From an uncultured delta proteobacterium (GTDB taxonomy: Bacteria > Myxococcota_A > UBA9160 > JAFDET01), in NCBI GenBank assembly GCA_947259215.1, contig CAMYLJ010000030.1:1-64000 (forward strand): a stretch of 64,000 nucleotides of DNA, given 5' to 3'. The notes under the pieces were generated by a model. The model ran no database searches and had not been told where the DNA came from. It saw nothing but the letters and a program-made list of their open reading frames with translations. Each line of letters opens with the position of its first letter. The first letter of the stretch is position 1. This document shows positions 48,608 to 58,555 of this stretch, one piece after another. Position numbers and translations under genes: made by a program.

Positions 48608-48637
48608 TTGTTTCCGCAGTGCGGTTCAGGGTATAAG
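48608..48637 (+). promoter_or_regulatory. Putative sigma-70 promoter of the DUF1302 gene
   Basis: TTGTTT at 48608-48613 and TATAAG at 48632-48637 are 18 bp apart. The -10 matches five of six consensus bases; the -35 three of six. It lies about 80 bp before the ATG at 48717, in an otherwise GC-rich stretch. Confidence 0.5.
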
Positions 48638-48716
48638 TGCGAGCGGGGGAAGGCGCCTTGCCGGTCCATGACCGCGCATGCGCTCGTCTTCACACGTGTA
48701 GAAGGAGGGGTGGGGT

Positions 48717-51700
48717 ATGCGCAGGGGTTTCGCCGCGTGCTTCTTGGGTCTCGTCGTTCTGGCGGGCCTGGCCATCGCAAGACCTGCAGCCGCCTTCGAG
48801 GCCTGGGACGGCCGACTCCAGATCCACGGCTTCGGCGAGACCATCGTCCGCGGCATGAGCTCGAATTTCACCGACCAGTGGGACCTGACCCAGTGGCAGT
48901 TCCTGCTGAACGTCGAGATCGAGCTCGACATCGCGCCCGACGGCTGGGGGCCCTTCACGGCGCTCTCCGCCTACAGCCGCCTCGAGGTCCGCTACGACTG
49001 CGTCTGGCGCCGGGGCTGCTCCCTGTTCGAGAGCGCGAACGCCTACGGCGACCGCTCGGTGGGCGGGCCCAACTGGTTCACGGACGGCGAGGACATCGGC
49101 GACCGCTACAAGGGCACCGCATTCGCCAACGGCAACAGCCCGCCGGAGGGCGGCCGCATCTCGCCCTCGACCAACTACGTGCCCTTGGGCGAGCACCCCG
49201 TCTTCGGCCTGGTGAACGACGCCGCGGGCGTGGACCAGATCGAGGGCACCGCGGACGACCCCGGCCCGATCATCCTTCAGGGGTACGGCGACTACACCCT
49301 CACCAGCCGCCGCGTCCGCGGCTCGTTCAACGGCGAGGGGCGCCAGGACTACGGCCCCTGGAAGCCCGAGCAGTTCATCTCGCCGATCGGGGTCCTGGCC
49401 AACCGCGGCAACTGCCTCAGCCCGATCGAGAAGTGCGTCGTCACCGGCGAAACCTTCCCCGGCCGGGACAAGCCCTTCCGCCCCTATCCCGTGCGCTCCG
49501 CCAAGGGCCCGTTCTCTCTTCCGACGGGCGACTTCGGCCTCGCCCAGCCTCCGAACCAGGCCCGGGGCATCTACCTCCCGAGCAAGGGCCTGATCGACTT
49601 CCTCAACGACGAGGACACCACCTTCACGTCCTTCGACCAGAACTTCACCCAGACCGATCTCGAGTGGAACATCGGCGCCAGCCAGAGCGACGAGCGCGAG
49701 CTGCGCGAGCTCTACCTGGACATGGAGTTCTTCGACGGCCGGCTCTTCGTGCGCCTCGGCAAGCAGAGCATCGTCTGGGGCAAGACGGAGCTCTTCCGCA
49801 CCACGGACCAGTTCAACCCCCAGGACGTTGGCCTCTCGACCCTGCCGAGCCTGGAGGAGTCGCGGGTTCCCCTGTGGGCGATTCGCGCCATCTACTCCTT
49901 CTACGACGTCGGCCCGTTGGAGGACGTGCGCCTCGAGCTGGCGGCCAACATCGACCAGTTCGAGCCCATCGACATCGGTCGCTGCGGCGAGCCCTACGCG
50001 CCGATCACGGCGGCCTGCAACAAGTCCTTCGGCCTCTTCGTCCACGGCTTCACGGGTCTGGGCCTCGCCGGCGAGATCCGCCCGCCGGCGCCCTGGGAGG
50101 ACATCCGGCACACCGAGTTCGGCGCCCGCCTCGAGTGGCGCTGGAAGCGCTTCAGCTTCGCGCTGACCGACTTCTACGGCTACCGGGACGTCCCGAACAT
50201 CGATCCGCTCTACACCTACACGCGCAGCGTCGACCCGCGCACCGGCCGGCCGCGATTCGGCTTCAACGAGGGCGGCTGCGACCCGGAGAACCTCTTCGAC
50301 GGCGACACCAGCGCCTGCCTGGGGGTCCAGCGCCCCCAACGCCTCCCGGCGAAGTTCCAGGGGCGGGTTCCGCCGGTGCAGTACGCCGGCGTGCCGGGGC
50401 TCTCGCCCACGCTCCCGCAGCCCGGGCGCATCACCGCGTCGCGCAACGACAACCTGAAGGGCCCCGTCTTCAACGACATCCGCGAGCAGCACCCGGGCAA
50501 CCTGCAGCTCTACAACTTCATCTGCGCCGGCACGGTGGGCTTCAGCAACCTCTTCCCGGGCCTCGAGAGCGAGTGCTCCTTCAGTGTCTTCGGGAGCGGC
50601 GTCCCGGTCACGTTGGGGCCCGTGGTGCTGCCGGTGGCCGAGGCCCTGGGCCAGATCTTCGGCGGCAGCAACAACCTGGCCGCGCTCCTGGGCGCGCCCG
50701 GTACGGGCATCGACCTGGTCCAGCGCCTGAATCCCGCCCTCCCGGGCGGCGGCTGCTGCATCTTCCCGCTGCTGCCGCTCAATACCCTCGACCGGCGCAC
50801 CGGCGAAGGCATGCAGGACAACGTGACCACCTCGGGGCTCCAGCTCCTGCCCCTCGGCAATATCTCCGCCGCCTTCACGCCCGAGCAGCAGGCGCTCCTC
50901 GGCTGCGGTGACTACTACGGCACGAGCTGCGACATCGACGGCTCGGACCTGATGAACGCCGAGGCCAGCGCGCTGCTCCAGGCGTTCCCGTCCTTCGACG
51001 GAACCCCGCTCTTCGGCTTCGACACCCGCTACGGGCCGCAGCCCGGGACCGAGGGCTTCGCGGGCGGACAGCCCTGCGGCCGCTACGAGCGCGGACACTT
51101 CTTCATCCTGCCCGGCTGCCGCGGCCCCGGCGACCCCGGCTACGATCCCGACGTCGACGGCGAGCCGTTCTTCAGCTACCGCGTCAAGACGGGGTTGTTC
51201 CAGCCGAGTGGTACGTTGCCGGGGGGGGTGCCGGACCCCGCCGGGTTCTCGAGCACGGACATCGAAAGGTTCAACGCCACCATGTCGACCCTGGCCTCCT
51301 TCGCCGGGACCCAGCCGTGCTCGCCGGTCACCGGACCCCAGGTTCAAAGGGGAGATCGGCGGCTCTTCCAACCGCTGACCTGCGCGCCCTTCAAGAGCGA
51401 GATGGCAGCGCTGTCCTGGAACTTCCTGATGGTCGCGATCATCTTCTCCCAGGACACCAGCGACCCGGACCTGAACAACCCGGAGAACTACGACGTCTAC
51501 GACCCGCAGCGGCCGTTTGCCAAGGGGCGCTGCTCGTTCGCGCAGCCGATGTACTGCTCGGTAGTGCGGGCGCTCTTCACCGCCACCGGCGTCGGGCGCC
51601 AGGACCTGAGGGCCGCCGGCAACCGGCGCTTCGGGCGCCGCGACTTCCTGTGGCACACCGGGCGCGAGTTCGTCGTCACCTACGACCGTCGCAACATCCT

Positions 51701-52280
51701 GGGCCTGTCCCTGGACTTCGCCGAGGACGTGTCCAAGACCAACTGGTCGATGGAAGCCACCTGGTTCTCCGACGTGCGCTTCACCGATCGCAACGCGCGG
51801 GACAACAACACTTCGACGGACGTCTACAATCTCACGATCTCGATCGACCGGCCCACCTTCGTGAACTTCCTGAACGCCAACCGGACGATCTTCTTCAACA
51901 CCCAGTGGTTCTTCGAGTACGCACCCAACCACACGGACGCGTTCAGCCGGAACGGGCCCGTCAACGTCTTGGGCACCTTCACGGCCCTCTCGGGCTACTT
52001 CCAGGACCGGCTGCTGACCGCGACGACCCTGGTCTACGATTTCCAGTCGAACTCCGGAGCGGTGCTGCCGAGCTTCACCTACCGCTTCACGGAGGCCTTC
52101 TCGGCGCAGGTCGGTCTGGCGTTCTTCTTCGGCGGCTTCGACATCCGCCCGCCGTTCCTGTTTCCGACGTCGGCGACGCAACGCGTGGGCAAGAGCGCCT
52201 ACTCGGACTTCGTCGAGAACGGGCTCTCCATCGTGCGGCAGCGGGATGAGCTCTTCATGCGCCTCCGCTACACCTTCTAG
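48717..52280 (+). CDS. DUF1302 family outer-membrane protein
   Basis: 1187 residues with a signal peptide (residues 1-25, ending AAA). The start FEAWDGRLQIHGFGETIVRG and internal blocks LYLDMEFFDGRLFVRLGKQSIVWGKTE, split here, TDQFNPQDVGL and VPLWAIRAIYSFYDVG are DUF1302 hallmarks; the protein ends LFMRLRYTF, an aromatic barrel terminus. GAAGGAGGGG precedes the ATG. It is longer than usual for DUF1302, owing to large loops with paired Cys (residues about 520-830). The family co-occurs with DUF1329 and RND exporters; handling of hydrophobic compounds across the outer membrane is inferred. Its DUF1329 partner is the next gene, but convergent. Confidence 0.87.
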   Translation: MRRGFAACFLGLVVLAGLAIARPAAAFEAWDGRLQIHGFGETIVRGMSSNFTDQWDLTQWQFLLNVEIELDIAPDGWGPFTALSAYSRLEVRYDCVWRRGCSLFESANAYGDRSVGGPNWFTDGEDIGDRYKGTAFANGNSPPEGGRISPSTNYVPLGEHPVFGLVNDAAGVDQIEGTADDPGPIILQGYGDYTLTSRRVRGSFNGEGRQDYGPWKPEQFISPIGVLANRGNCLSPIEKCVVTGETFPGRDKPFRPYPVRSAKGPFSLPTGDFGLAQPPNQARGIYLPSKGLIDFLNDEDTTFTSFDQNFTQTDLEWNIGASQSDERELRELYLDMEFFDGRLFVRLGKQSIVWGKTELFRTTDQFNPQDVGLSTLPSLEESRVPLWAIRAIYSFYDVGPLEDVRLELAANIDQFEPIDIGRCGEPYAPITAACNKSFGLFVHGFTGLGLAGEIRPPAPWEDIRHTEFGARLEWRWKRFSFALTDFYGYRDVPNIDPLYTYTRSVDPRTGRPRFGFNEGGCDPENLFDGDTSACLGVQRPQRLPAKFQGRVPPVQYAGVPGLSPTLPQPGRITASRNDNLKGPVFNDIREQHPGNLQLYNFICAGTVGFSNLFPGLESECSFSVFGSGVPVTLGPVVLPVAEALGQIFGGSNNLAALLGAPGTGIDLVQRLNPALPGGGCCIFPLLPLNTLDRRTGEGMQDNVTTSGLQLLPLGNISAAFTPEQQALLGCGDYYGTSCDIDGSDLMNAEASALLQAFPSFDGTPLFGFDTRYGPQPGTEGFAGGQPCGRYERGHFFILPGCRGPGDPGYDPDVDGEPFFSYRVKTGLFQPSGTLPGGVPDPAGFSSTDIERFNATMSTLASFAGTQPCSPVTGPQVQRGDRRLFQPLTCAPFKSEMAALSWNFLMVAIIFSQDTSDPDLNNPENYDVYDPQRPFAKGRCSFAQPMYCSVVRALFTATGVGRQDLRAAGNRRFGRRDFLWHTGREFVVTYDRRNILGLSLDFAEDVSKTNWSMEATWFSDVRFTDRNARDNNTSTDVYNLTISIDRPTFVNFLNANRTIFFNTQWFFEYAPNHTDAFSRNGPVNVLGTFTALSGYFQDRLLTATTLVYDFQSNSGAVLPSFTYRFTEAFSAQVGLAFFFGGFDIRPPFLFPTSATQRVGKSAYSDFVENGLSIVRQRDELFMRLRYTF

Positions 52281-52283
52281 GCG

Positions 52284-52331
52284 CACGCTCGCATGAGCGT
52301 GAGGGGCCGGATCGCGAGGCGATCCGGCCCC
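52284..52331. terminator. Bidirectional double hairpin between DUF1302 and DUF1329 genes
   Basis: CACGCTC/GAGCGTG (52284-52290, 52295-52301) is followed by a 13-bp stem GGGGCCGGATCGC (52303-52315) with 52319-52331, loop GAG. The pair fills the gap between two convergent stops and probably ends both transcripts, although T-tracts are weak. Confidence 0.65.
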
Positions 52332-52367
52332 GCTCGTATTCCCGTTCCGAAGCGCGGGTGCTTCTGG

Positions 52368-53816
52368 CTAGCGGCCGCGGGTGAGCTCGGAGACGGAGGT
52401 CATGCGGCCGCGCTCGTCCGGCGCGTGGGGCAGCGAGCGGATGTCGTAGGACTCGCGGCGCCAGCCCGTGCCGCCCTCGGCCGCCGTGTAGAAGGACTCG
52501 GCCACCGGGTCGAAGACGTGGGCCTTGCCGCCGGTCGGCCACTCGGGGTAGTGGCCCAGGTCGCCGCTGTAGCGGTGCGCCAGGATGCCCACGTCGAGGA
52601 TCAGCCCGTTCTTGCGCCGCGAGATGTAGTAGAGGGGCTGCTGGGTCTGGTAGTCCAAGTAGAGGGTCACGCCCGCCACGTTCTCGTTGGGCCGCTTGAG
52701 GACGCCGTCGATCACCACCGCCCGGCGCAGATCCCAGCGATCGCTGGCCAGGGAGAGCCCCGAAGGCCCGAAGTTGCGGTCCTCGTTCAGCGGGTAGCCC
52801 GTGCGTGACGCGTTCAGCGGCGCCAGCACGTCGCGCTCGCCGCGGTAGGTCCAGCGGTAGGCGTTGGGGCGGATCACCAGTCCCACGAAGCCCCGGCGGA
52901 TGTTCTCACTGGCGGCGGCCGAGACGCCCGCGGTGGGGTTGATGGCGCCCACCTGGTCGCCCACTCCGAACGGAACGCCGCCGCCCGCCTGGATCTGCTG
53001 GCTCGACGAGTAGCGGGGGGTGTAGAGTCCGTCGACCCAGGCCGTGGCGGCCCGCCGCGGCTTGCGCATGTCCGGCACGTAGACAAAGGTGCCGTCGCTC
53101 TCCTTGAACTGCTCCGCGGCCTTCTGCGGGCGCAGCTGGCGCCAGGCCAGGTGGCGGGCGTGGAACGGCTCGTCGAAGCGGCCTCCCGCCACGAACAGGT
53201 GCTTCGGCGCTTCGGGCACCCGGTAGGCGAGGTCCGCCAGGTCGGCGCGGTGCTGGGTGCGGAGCAGGAAGAAGGAGCCCTCGTAGGTCTCGACGGCGCC
53301 GATCCGGCTCGGCATGTCGGTCAGGCGGAAGCTGCCGCTCGGGCCCGCGCCGCGGTAGCGGTGCTCCAGATTCCAGGCCCAGCGCAGCGCGGCGTCGGGG
53401 GCGTCCGGATCCAGCCGGTCCGGCGGGAAGGGGAGCCCGGCGACGTAGCCCTCGAGGTTGCCGTCGTCGTCGAGGCGCACGCTCTCCCAGTGGATCAGGG
53501 TCGCCTGGGAGTAGAAGGGCGGCACCGGATAGCGTCGGTGGCACGGGCCGACTTCCATCCGCATGCCTTCGAAGAAGAACGCCTCCCGGTGAGCCCAAAC
53601 CTCGGGCGGGAAGAGCTGGCGCACGGCCAGCAGGTTGCCCAGGGCGATCCGCATGCCCTCCTGCAGCACGAAGGGAGCCACGTCGCCGCCCTCGGTGCCC
53701 GCCTGGGCGTCGCCCGACAGCGTGGGGCAGGTGCCCTCCGGCGGCGGCGCCGCGGAGGCGCTCGCCGCCAGCACGCAGGCGATCGAGATGGCGAGCCTCG
53801 TGGCGCTCGGGCGCAT
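52368..53816 (-). CDS. DUF1329 family exported protein (LolA-like fold)
   Basis: 482 residues with a signal peptide (residues 1-22, ASASA). The conserved C-terminal region holds YVPDMRKPRRAA, SLASDRWDLRRAVVIDGVLK, GVTLYLDYQTQQPLYYISRR and GWRRESYDIRSLPHAPDERGRMTSVSELTRGR, split here. GGAGGTCCC precedes the ATG. DUF1329 proteins have a LolA/LolB-like lipid-binding fold and almost always accompany DUF1302, so a periplasmic carrier for a hydrophobic ligand is likely. It is divergent (57 bp) from the sensor kinase gene. Confidence 0.86.
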   Translation of the reverse strand: MRPSATRLAISIACVLAASASAAPPPEGTCPTLSGDAQAGTEGGDVAPFVLQEGMRIALGNLLAVRQLFPPEVWAHREAFFFEGMRMEVGPCHRRYPVPPFYSQATLIHWESVRLDDDGNLEGYVAGLPFPPDRLDPDAPDAALRWAWNLEHRYRGAGPSGSFRLTDMPSRIGAVETYEGSFFLLRTQHRADLADLAYRVPEAPKHLFVAGGRFDEPFHARHLAWRQLRPQKAAEQFKESDGTFVYVPDMRKPRRAATAWVDGLYTPRYSSSQQIQAGGGVPFGVGDQVGAINPTAGVSAAASENIRRGFVGLVIRPNAYRWTYRGERDVLAPLNASRTGYPLNEDRNFGPSGLSLASDRWDLRRAVVIDGVLKRPNENVAGVTLYLDYQTQQPLYYISRRKNGLILDVGILAHRYSGDLGHYPEWPTGGKAHVFDPVAESFYTAAEGGTGWRRESYDIRSLPHAPDERGRMTSVSELTRGR

Positions 53817-53873
53817 GGGACCTCCCGGGACGATCAGCGGATGGTATCGTACCCTTGCCGATGGGAGGTTCCC

Positions 53874-54845
53874 GTGCCGCGTCGCTCCATCGGCTTTCCG
53901 CTCACGATCGGGATCGTGCTCACCGTGCTGGCGCTCGCGCTGGCCGTGGGCTGGCAGATCCTGGTCGTGTCGGACCTGGCGCCGGTGGCGCGGGGCCTGA
54001 CCGGGCTTCACTGGACCCTCCTCATCCTCGGCGGGGTCTTCTTCCTGCTGCTCATCGTGGGACTCGTGCTGCTGTGCGCGTGGCTGGTGCGCGAGATGCG
54101 CTTCAACCAGCGCCAGCAGGCGTTCCTCGACACGGTGACCCACGAGATGAAGACGCCGCTGGCGTCGTTGCGGCTCTACCTGGACACCCTGCGCGCCCGC
54201 GACCCGTCGCCCGAGCGCCGCGCCGCCTTCCTCGAGGGCATGGGGGAGGACGTGGAGCGGCTCCGGCGCACGGTGGACCTGGTGCTGGCGGCGGCGCGGG
54301 CGGAGCAGCGCGACCGGCGGCCGAGCCGGGAGCGCGTGGAGCTGGCGCCGCTGCTGCGCGCGTGCATCGACGAGGTGCGATCCCGGCACGAACTTCCGGA
54401 CGAGGCCGTGCGCCTCGAGTGCCGCGGTGCCGGCGCGGTCTGGGGCGACGCCTCCGAGTTCGAGCTGGTGTTCCAGAACCTGCTCGACAACGCCGTGAAG
54501 TACTCGCCGACCCCGGCGGAGATCCGGGTGCAGGTGGCGTCGGCCGGAGACGAGCGCGTCACCGTGGAGATCGCCGACCGCGGGATCGGCATCGCCCGGG
54601 GCGACCTGCGCAAGATCTTCGGCCGCTTCTACCGGGCCGGCCTGGACGTGCAGCGGCGCGCCGCGGGCCTGGGCCTCGGCCTGTTCATCGTGAGGAGTCT
54701 GGTGCTGCGCCACGGCGGCCGGGTGGTGGCGCGGAGCGAGGGAGCCGGGCGCGGCAGCCGCTTTGCGGTGACCCTGCCGGCCGCCCCGCTGGAGGTCGCC
54801 GCCCCGGTGGCCCTGGAGGCCCATGCCGAGAATCCTGGTCGTTGA
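53874..54845 (+). CDS. Sensor histidine kinase, two membrane helices
   Basis: 323 residues from a GTG with GGGAGG five bases upstream; an in-frame ATG at 53841 lacks such a site. Two membrane helices (about 8-30 and 47-71) enclose a very short periplasmic loop, so it probably senses the membrane or a partner. H90 in VTHEMKTPLASLR is the phosphorylated residue; NLLDNAVKYSP, DRGIGIARGDL and GLGLGLFIV are N, G1 and G2 boxes. It overlaps its response regulator by 23 bp. Divergent from DUF1329, which it may control. Confidence 0.92.
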   Translation: MPRRSIGFPLTIGIVLTVLALALAVGWQILVVSDLAPVARGLTGLHWTLLILGGVFFLLLIVGLVLLCAWLVREMRFNQRQQAFLDTVTHEMKTPLASLRLYLDTLRARDPSPERRAAFLEGMGEDVERLRRTVDLVLAAARAEQRDRRPSRERVELAPLLRACIDEVRSRHELPDEAVRLECRGAGAVWGDASEFELVFQNLLDNAVKYSPTPAEIRVQVASAGDERVTVEIADRGIGIARGDLRKIFGRFYRAGLDVQRRAAGLGLGLFIVRSLVLRHGGRVVARSEGAGRGSRFAVTLPAAPLEVAAPVALEAHAENPGR

Positions 54846-55524
54846 GGACGAGGTGCACCTGGCAGAGGGGTTGCAGTACAACCTCGAGGCGGAGGGACAC
54901 GAGGTGGAGCTCGCTGCGGACGGTCGCGCCGCGGTGGGGTGCCTGGCCGAGTCCGAGACGCCCTTCGACCTGGTGGTGCTCGACGTGATGCTACCGGAGA
55001 TGAGCGGCTTCGAGGTGGCGCGGCGGGTGCGGGCCGCGGGAAACTATGTGCCGATCCTGATCCTGACCGCCAAGGACGACGCCGCGGACCGCGTGCGTGG
55101 GCTGGAAGAAGGGGCCGACGACTACCTGCTGAAGCCCTTCGAGCTGGAGGAGCTGCTGGCCCGGGTGCGGGGGCTCCTGCGCCGCCGGCGCTGGGACGGC
55201 GTGTCACCGGAGGACCGGGCCCCGCAGACGGTCCGCTTCGGGGAGGTGGAGGTGCGTTTCGATCGCTTCGAGCTGGAGACGCCCCGGGGGACCGTGCAGC
55301 TCACCACGCGCGAGGCAGGCCTGCTGCGCGCGCTGATCGACCGGGAAGGAGATGCGGTGACGAGAGGAGACCTGCTGGAGGAAGTGTGGGGGCTGCGCGC
55401 CGAGACGCGCACGCGGGTGGTGGACAGCTTCGTGTCCCGCCTGCGCAAGTACATCGAACCGGATCCGTCACGCCCCCGTCACATCGTGTCCGTGCGCGGG
55501 CACGGCTACCGGTTCGTGCGATGA
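54823..55524 (+). CDS. OmpR/PhoB-family response regulator
   Basis: 233 residues. The receiver domain has the acidic pair E8/D9, phospho-acceptor D54 (VVLDVMLPEM), T82 and K104 (LLKPFE). The C-terminal winged helix (residues about 135-233) ends in RHIVSVRGHGYRFVR, the usual OmpR-type DNA-binding finish. It partners the kinase upstream (23-bp overlap) and shares an ATGA overlap with the CBS gene, making a three-gene unit. The regulon is not evident. Confidence 0.94.
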   Translation: MPRILVVEDEVHLAEGLQYNLEAEGHEVELAADGRAAVGCLAESETPFDLVVLDVMLPEMSGFEVARRVRAAGNYVPILILTAKDDAADRVRGLEEGADDYLLKPFELEELLARVRGLLRRRRWDGVSPEDRAPQTVRFGEVEVRFDRFELETPRGTVQLTTREAGLLRALIDREGDAVTRGDLLEEVWGLRAETRTRVVDSFVSRLRKYIEPDPSRPRHIVSVRGHGYRFVR

Positions 55525-55967
55525 AGGTCGTCGGCGACGTCATGAACCCCGGGGTCGTGTGCACGCGCCCGGACATGAGCCTGCGCGAGGTGGAGCGGCT
55601 CTTCACGGACCGCCGCATCACCGGGGCGCCGGTGGTGGACGAGGACGGGCGTCCCGTGGGTGTCGTCTCGCAGCACGACCTGGTGGCGAGCCAGGCCGAT
55701 CCCCCCAGCGCGGGGGATTCGGGTCGCTTCTACACCGACGTCGAGACGTATCGCGACATCGCCCGCGCGCCGATCGATCCTTCGGAGCTGCTGGTGTCGC
55801 GGGTGATGACGCCGGAGGTGGTGTCGGTCGATCGCGAGACGCCGATCGCGGAGGCGGCCCGCCTCATGCGCGATCGCCGGGTGCATCGCCTGCTCGTCAC
55901 ACGGAAGGGGGTGCTGGTCGGAATCGTGACGTCGATCGACCTGCTGGCCGCGCTCGACGACGTCTGA
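55521..55967 (+). CDS. Tandem CBS-domain protein
   Basis: 148 residues: two CBS repeats, VGDVMNPGVVCTRPDMSLRE to VGVVSQHDLVA and SRVMTPEVVSVDRETPIAE to GIVTSIDLLAAL. A stand-alone CBS pair of this size binds adenosine nucleotides or SAM and acts as an energy or metabolite sensor on partner proteins. Its ATG overlaps the regulator stop, so it may modulate the two-component pathway; that is inference. Confidence 0.9.
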   Translation: MKVVGDVMNPGVVCTRPDMSLREVERLFTDRRITGAPVVDEDGRPVGVVSQHDLVASQADPPSAGDSGRFYTDVETYRDIARAPIDPSELLVSRVMTPEVVSVDRETPIAEAARLMRDRRVHRLLVTRKGVLVGIVTSIDLLAALDDV

Positions 55968-56007
55968 GGCCCCTTGTACCCGGGTCGGGGTGTGTCACTC
56001 TTGGGGC

Positions 56008-56787
56008 GTGCCCGAAGAGCTCCGCATGCACGTGCGACCGACGCTGCGTGAGCCGACCCTGATCCTCGCCTTCGAGGGCTGGAACGACGCGGGCGAATCG
56101 GCGACGAGCGCAGCGCGCTACCTGGCCGACGCCGCGGCGGCCGCGCCGCTGGCGGAGATCGATTCCGAGGAGTTCTACGACTTCACGGTGCGGCGGCCGC
56201 AGGTCGAGATCGACCCGGGCAGTGTGCGTCGGATCGCGTGGCCCGAGAACCGCTTCGTCTACGGCAGCCTCGGCGGCGATCGCGACCTGGTCGTCGGGAT
56301 CGGCGTCGAGCCGCACCTGCGCTGGAAGCGCTTCGCTCGCCACGTGGTCGGTCTCGCCGAGGGACTCGGCGCGCGGCGCGCCGTGCTGCTGGGGGGCTAC
56401 CTGGCGGACGTGCTCTACTCGCGCCCCGTGGCGGTCAGCGGCTTCGCCCAGCCCGCCTCGTGGCTGGAGCAGCTGGGTGTGGCGGGCTCGGCCTACGAAG
56501 GCCCGACGGGAATCATCGGCGTGCTGGCCGACGCCCTCGGGCAGGCCGGCTGCGAGGTGCTGTCCCTGTGGGCCGCGCTGCCGCACTACATCAGCGCCCA
56601 GCCGAACCCGCGCGGCACCCTGGCCCTGCTCCAGCGGCTCCAGCAGGCGGTGAACGTCAAGCTCGACACGAGCCCGCTCGAGAAGGATGCGGCCGAGTTC
56701 GAACAGCGCATCTCCGCGCTGGTCGCGGCCGACCCGGAGCTCTCCGAGTACGTCCGTCAGCTCAAGCGGCGGGAGTTCGCGCAGTAG
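56008..56787 (+). CDS. PAC2-family (proteasome assembly chaperone-like) protein
   Basis: 259 residues if the GTG at 56008 is used (GTG 55990 and ATG 56026 are alternatives in frame). LILAFEGWNDAGESATSAARYL, VRRIAWPENRFVYG, DLVVGIGVEPHLRWKRFARHVV (split) and LGGYLADVLYSRPV are PAC2 signatures; ALPHYISAQPNPRGTLALL is the later block. PAC2 proteins outside actinobacteria have no settled role; they are often called ATP-grasp-like or carboxylate-amine ligase-like. It is likely the last gene of the plus-strand unit and is followed 8 bp later by an inverted-repeat element. Confidence 0.87.
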   Translation: MPEELRMHVRPTLREPTLILAFEGWNDAGESATSAARYLADAAAAAPLAEIDSEEFYDFTVRRPQVEIDPGSVRRIAWPENRFVYGSLGGDRDLVVGIGVEPHLRWKRFARHVVGLAEGLGARRAVLLGGYLADVLYSRPVAVSGFAQPASWLEQLGVAGSAYEGPTGIIGVLADALGQAGCEVLSLWAALPHYISAQPNPRGTLALLQRLQQAVNVKLDTSPLEKDAAEFEQRISALVAADPELSEYVRQLKRREFAQ

Positions 56788-56794
56788 TCCCTCC

Positions 56795-56921
56795 GGCCGG
56801 TGCGGGGGTCGGGGCCTCCCTGCGGCGATGTCCTCGCGCGCAGCGTTCTGCGAGGCATCGACGGATTCCGTCAGCGCGCTGCGGATTACGCCTCCGGGAG
56901 GCCCCGACCCCCGCACCGGCC
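56795..56921. repeat. Variable-arm inverted-repeat element, copy 2
   Basis: 56795-56820 and 56896-56921 are exact reverse complements over 26 bp; the spacer is 75 nt. The core CGGATTCCGTCAGCGCGCT lies at 56862-56880, 18 of 19 bases identical to 44038-44056, ending 16 nt before the right arm in both. Arms share only GGCCGG and GGGGCC with copy 1. The element fills the gap between a plus-strand stop and a convergent minus-strand gene. Confidence 0.72.
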
Positions 56922-57039
56922 TCGTGCTCCCGCGTGAAGCCGCGTCGCTCCGCATGAGCGTCCGGTGGGCGAGCGCAGCGAGCCGCGCCCAGCAAAGCTC
57001 CGATGCTTCCTACCTGGGACCGGTCCGGCGACCCGCGTG

Positions 57040-57294
57040 CTAGGCGGGCAGCTCGATCGATTCTTCGATGAGCATGACGGGAATCCCGTCGTCGACCGGG
57101 TAGAGGATCCGGCCGTCCTCGCGCAGGAGACCCTCTTGCAGCGGCTTCTTGACGGCTTCACCGCCGCGGTTGCGGAGGTCGCCCGCGGCGATCTGCTCGT
57201 TGAGGCGGGCGAGCACGTCGTCCGCGGCGGGCTTCACCGGCTGCTTGGTCTCGGGGCAGACCAGGATCTCGAGCAGGTCCGGGTTTACAGGCAT
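57040..57294 (-). CDS. Trm112-family protein
   Basis: 84 residues. PDLLEILVCPETKQPVK and ILYPVDDGIPVMLIEESI are the family ends; the middle loop (residues 25-55) is charged. The usual second zinc Cys after CP is missing (CPETK rather than CPxC), as in a known zinc-free subgroup. Trm112 proteins activate methyltransferases. It is last in the beta-oxidation operon, 14 bp after the acyl-CoA dehydrogenase stop. Confidence 0.88.
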   Translation of the reverse strand: MPVNPDLLEILVCPETKQPVKPAADDVLARLNEQIAAGDLRNRGGEAVKKPLQEGLLREDGRILYPVDDGIPVMLIEESIELPA

Positions 57295-57308
57295 GACGAA
57301 TCCCTCCT

Positions 57309-58547
<1,239 letters not shown>

Positions 58548-58555
58548 GGGAGTCC

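Noticed and set aside
48690-52286. 1198-residue minus-strand open frame
   Set aside because: Antisense shadow of the DUF1302 gene, Val/Glu/Arg-rich with no motif.
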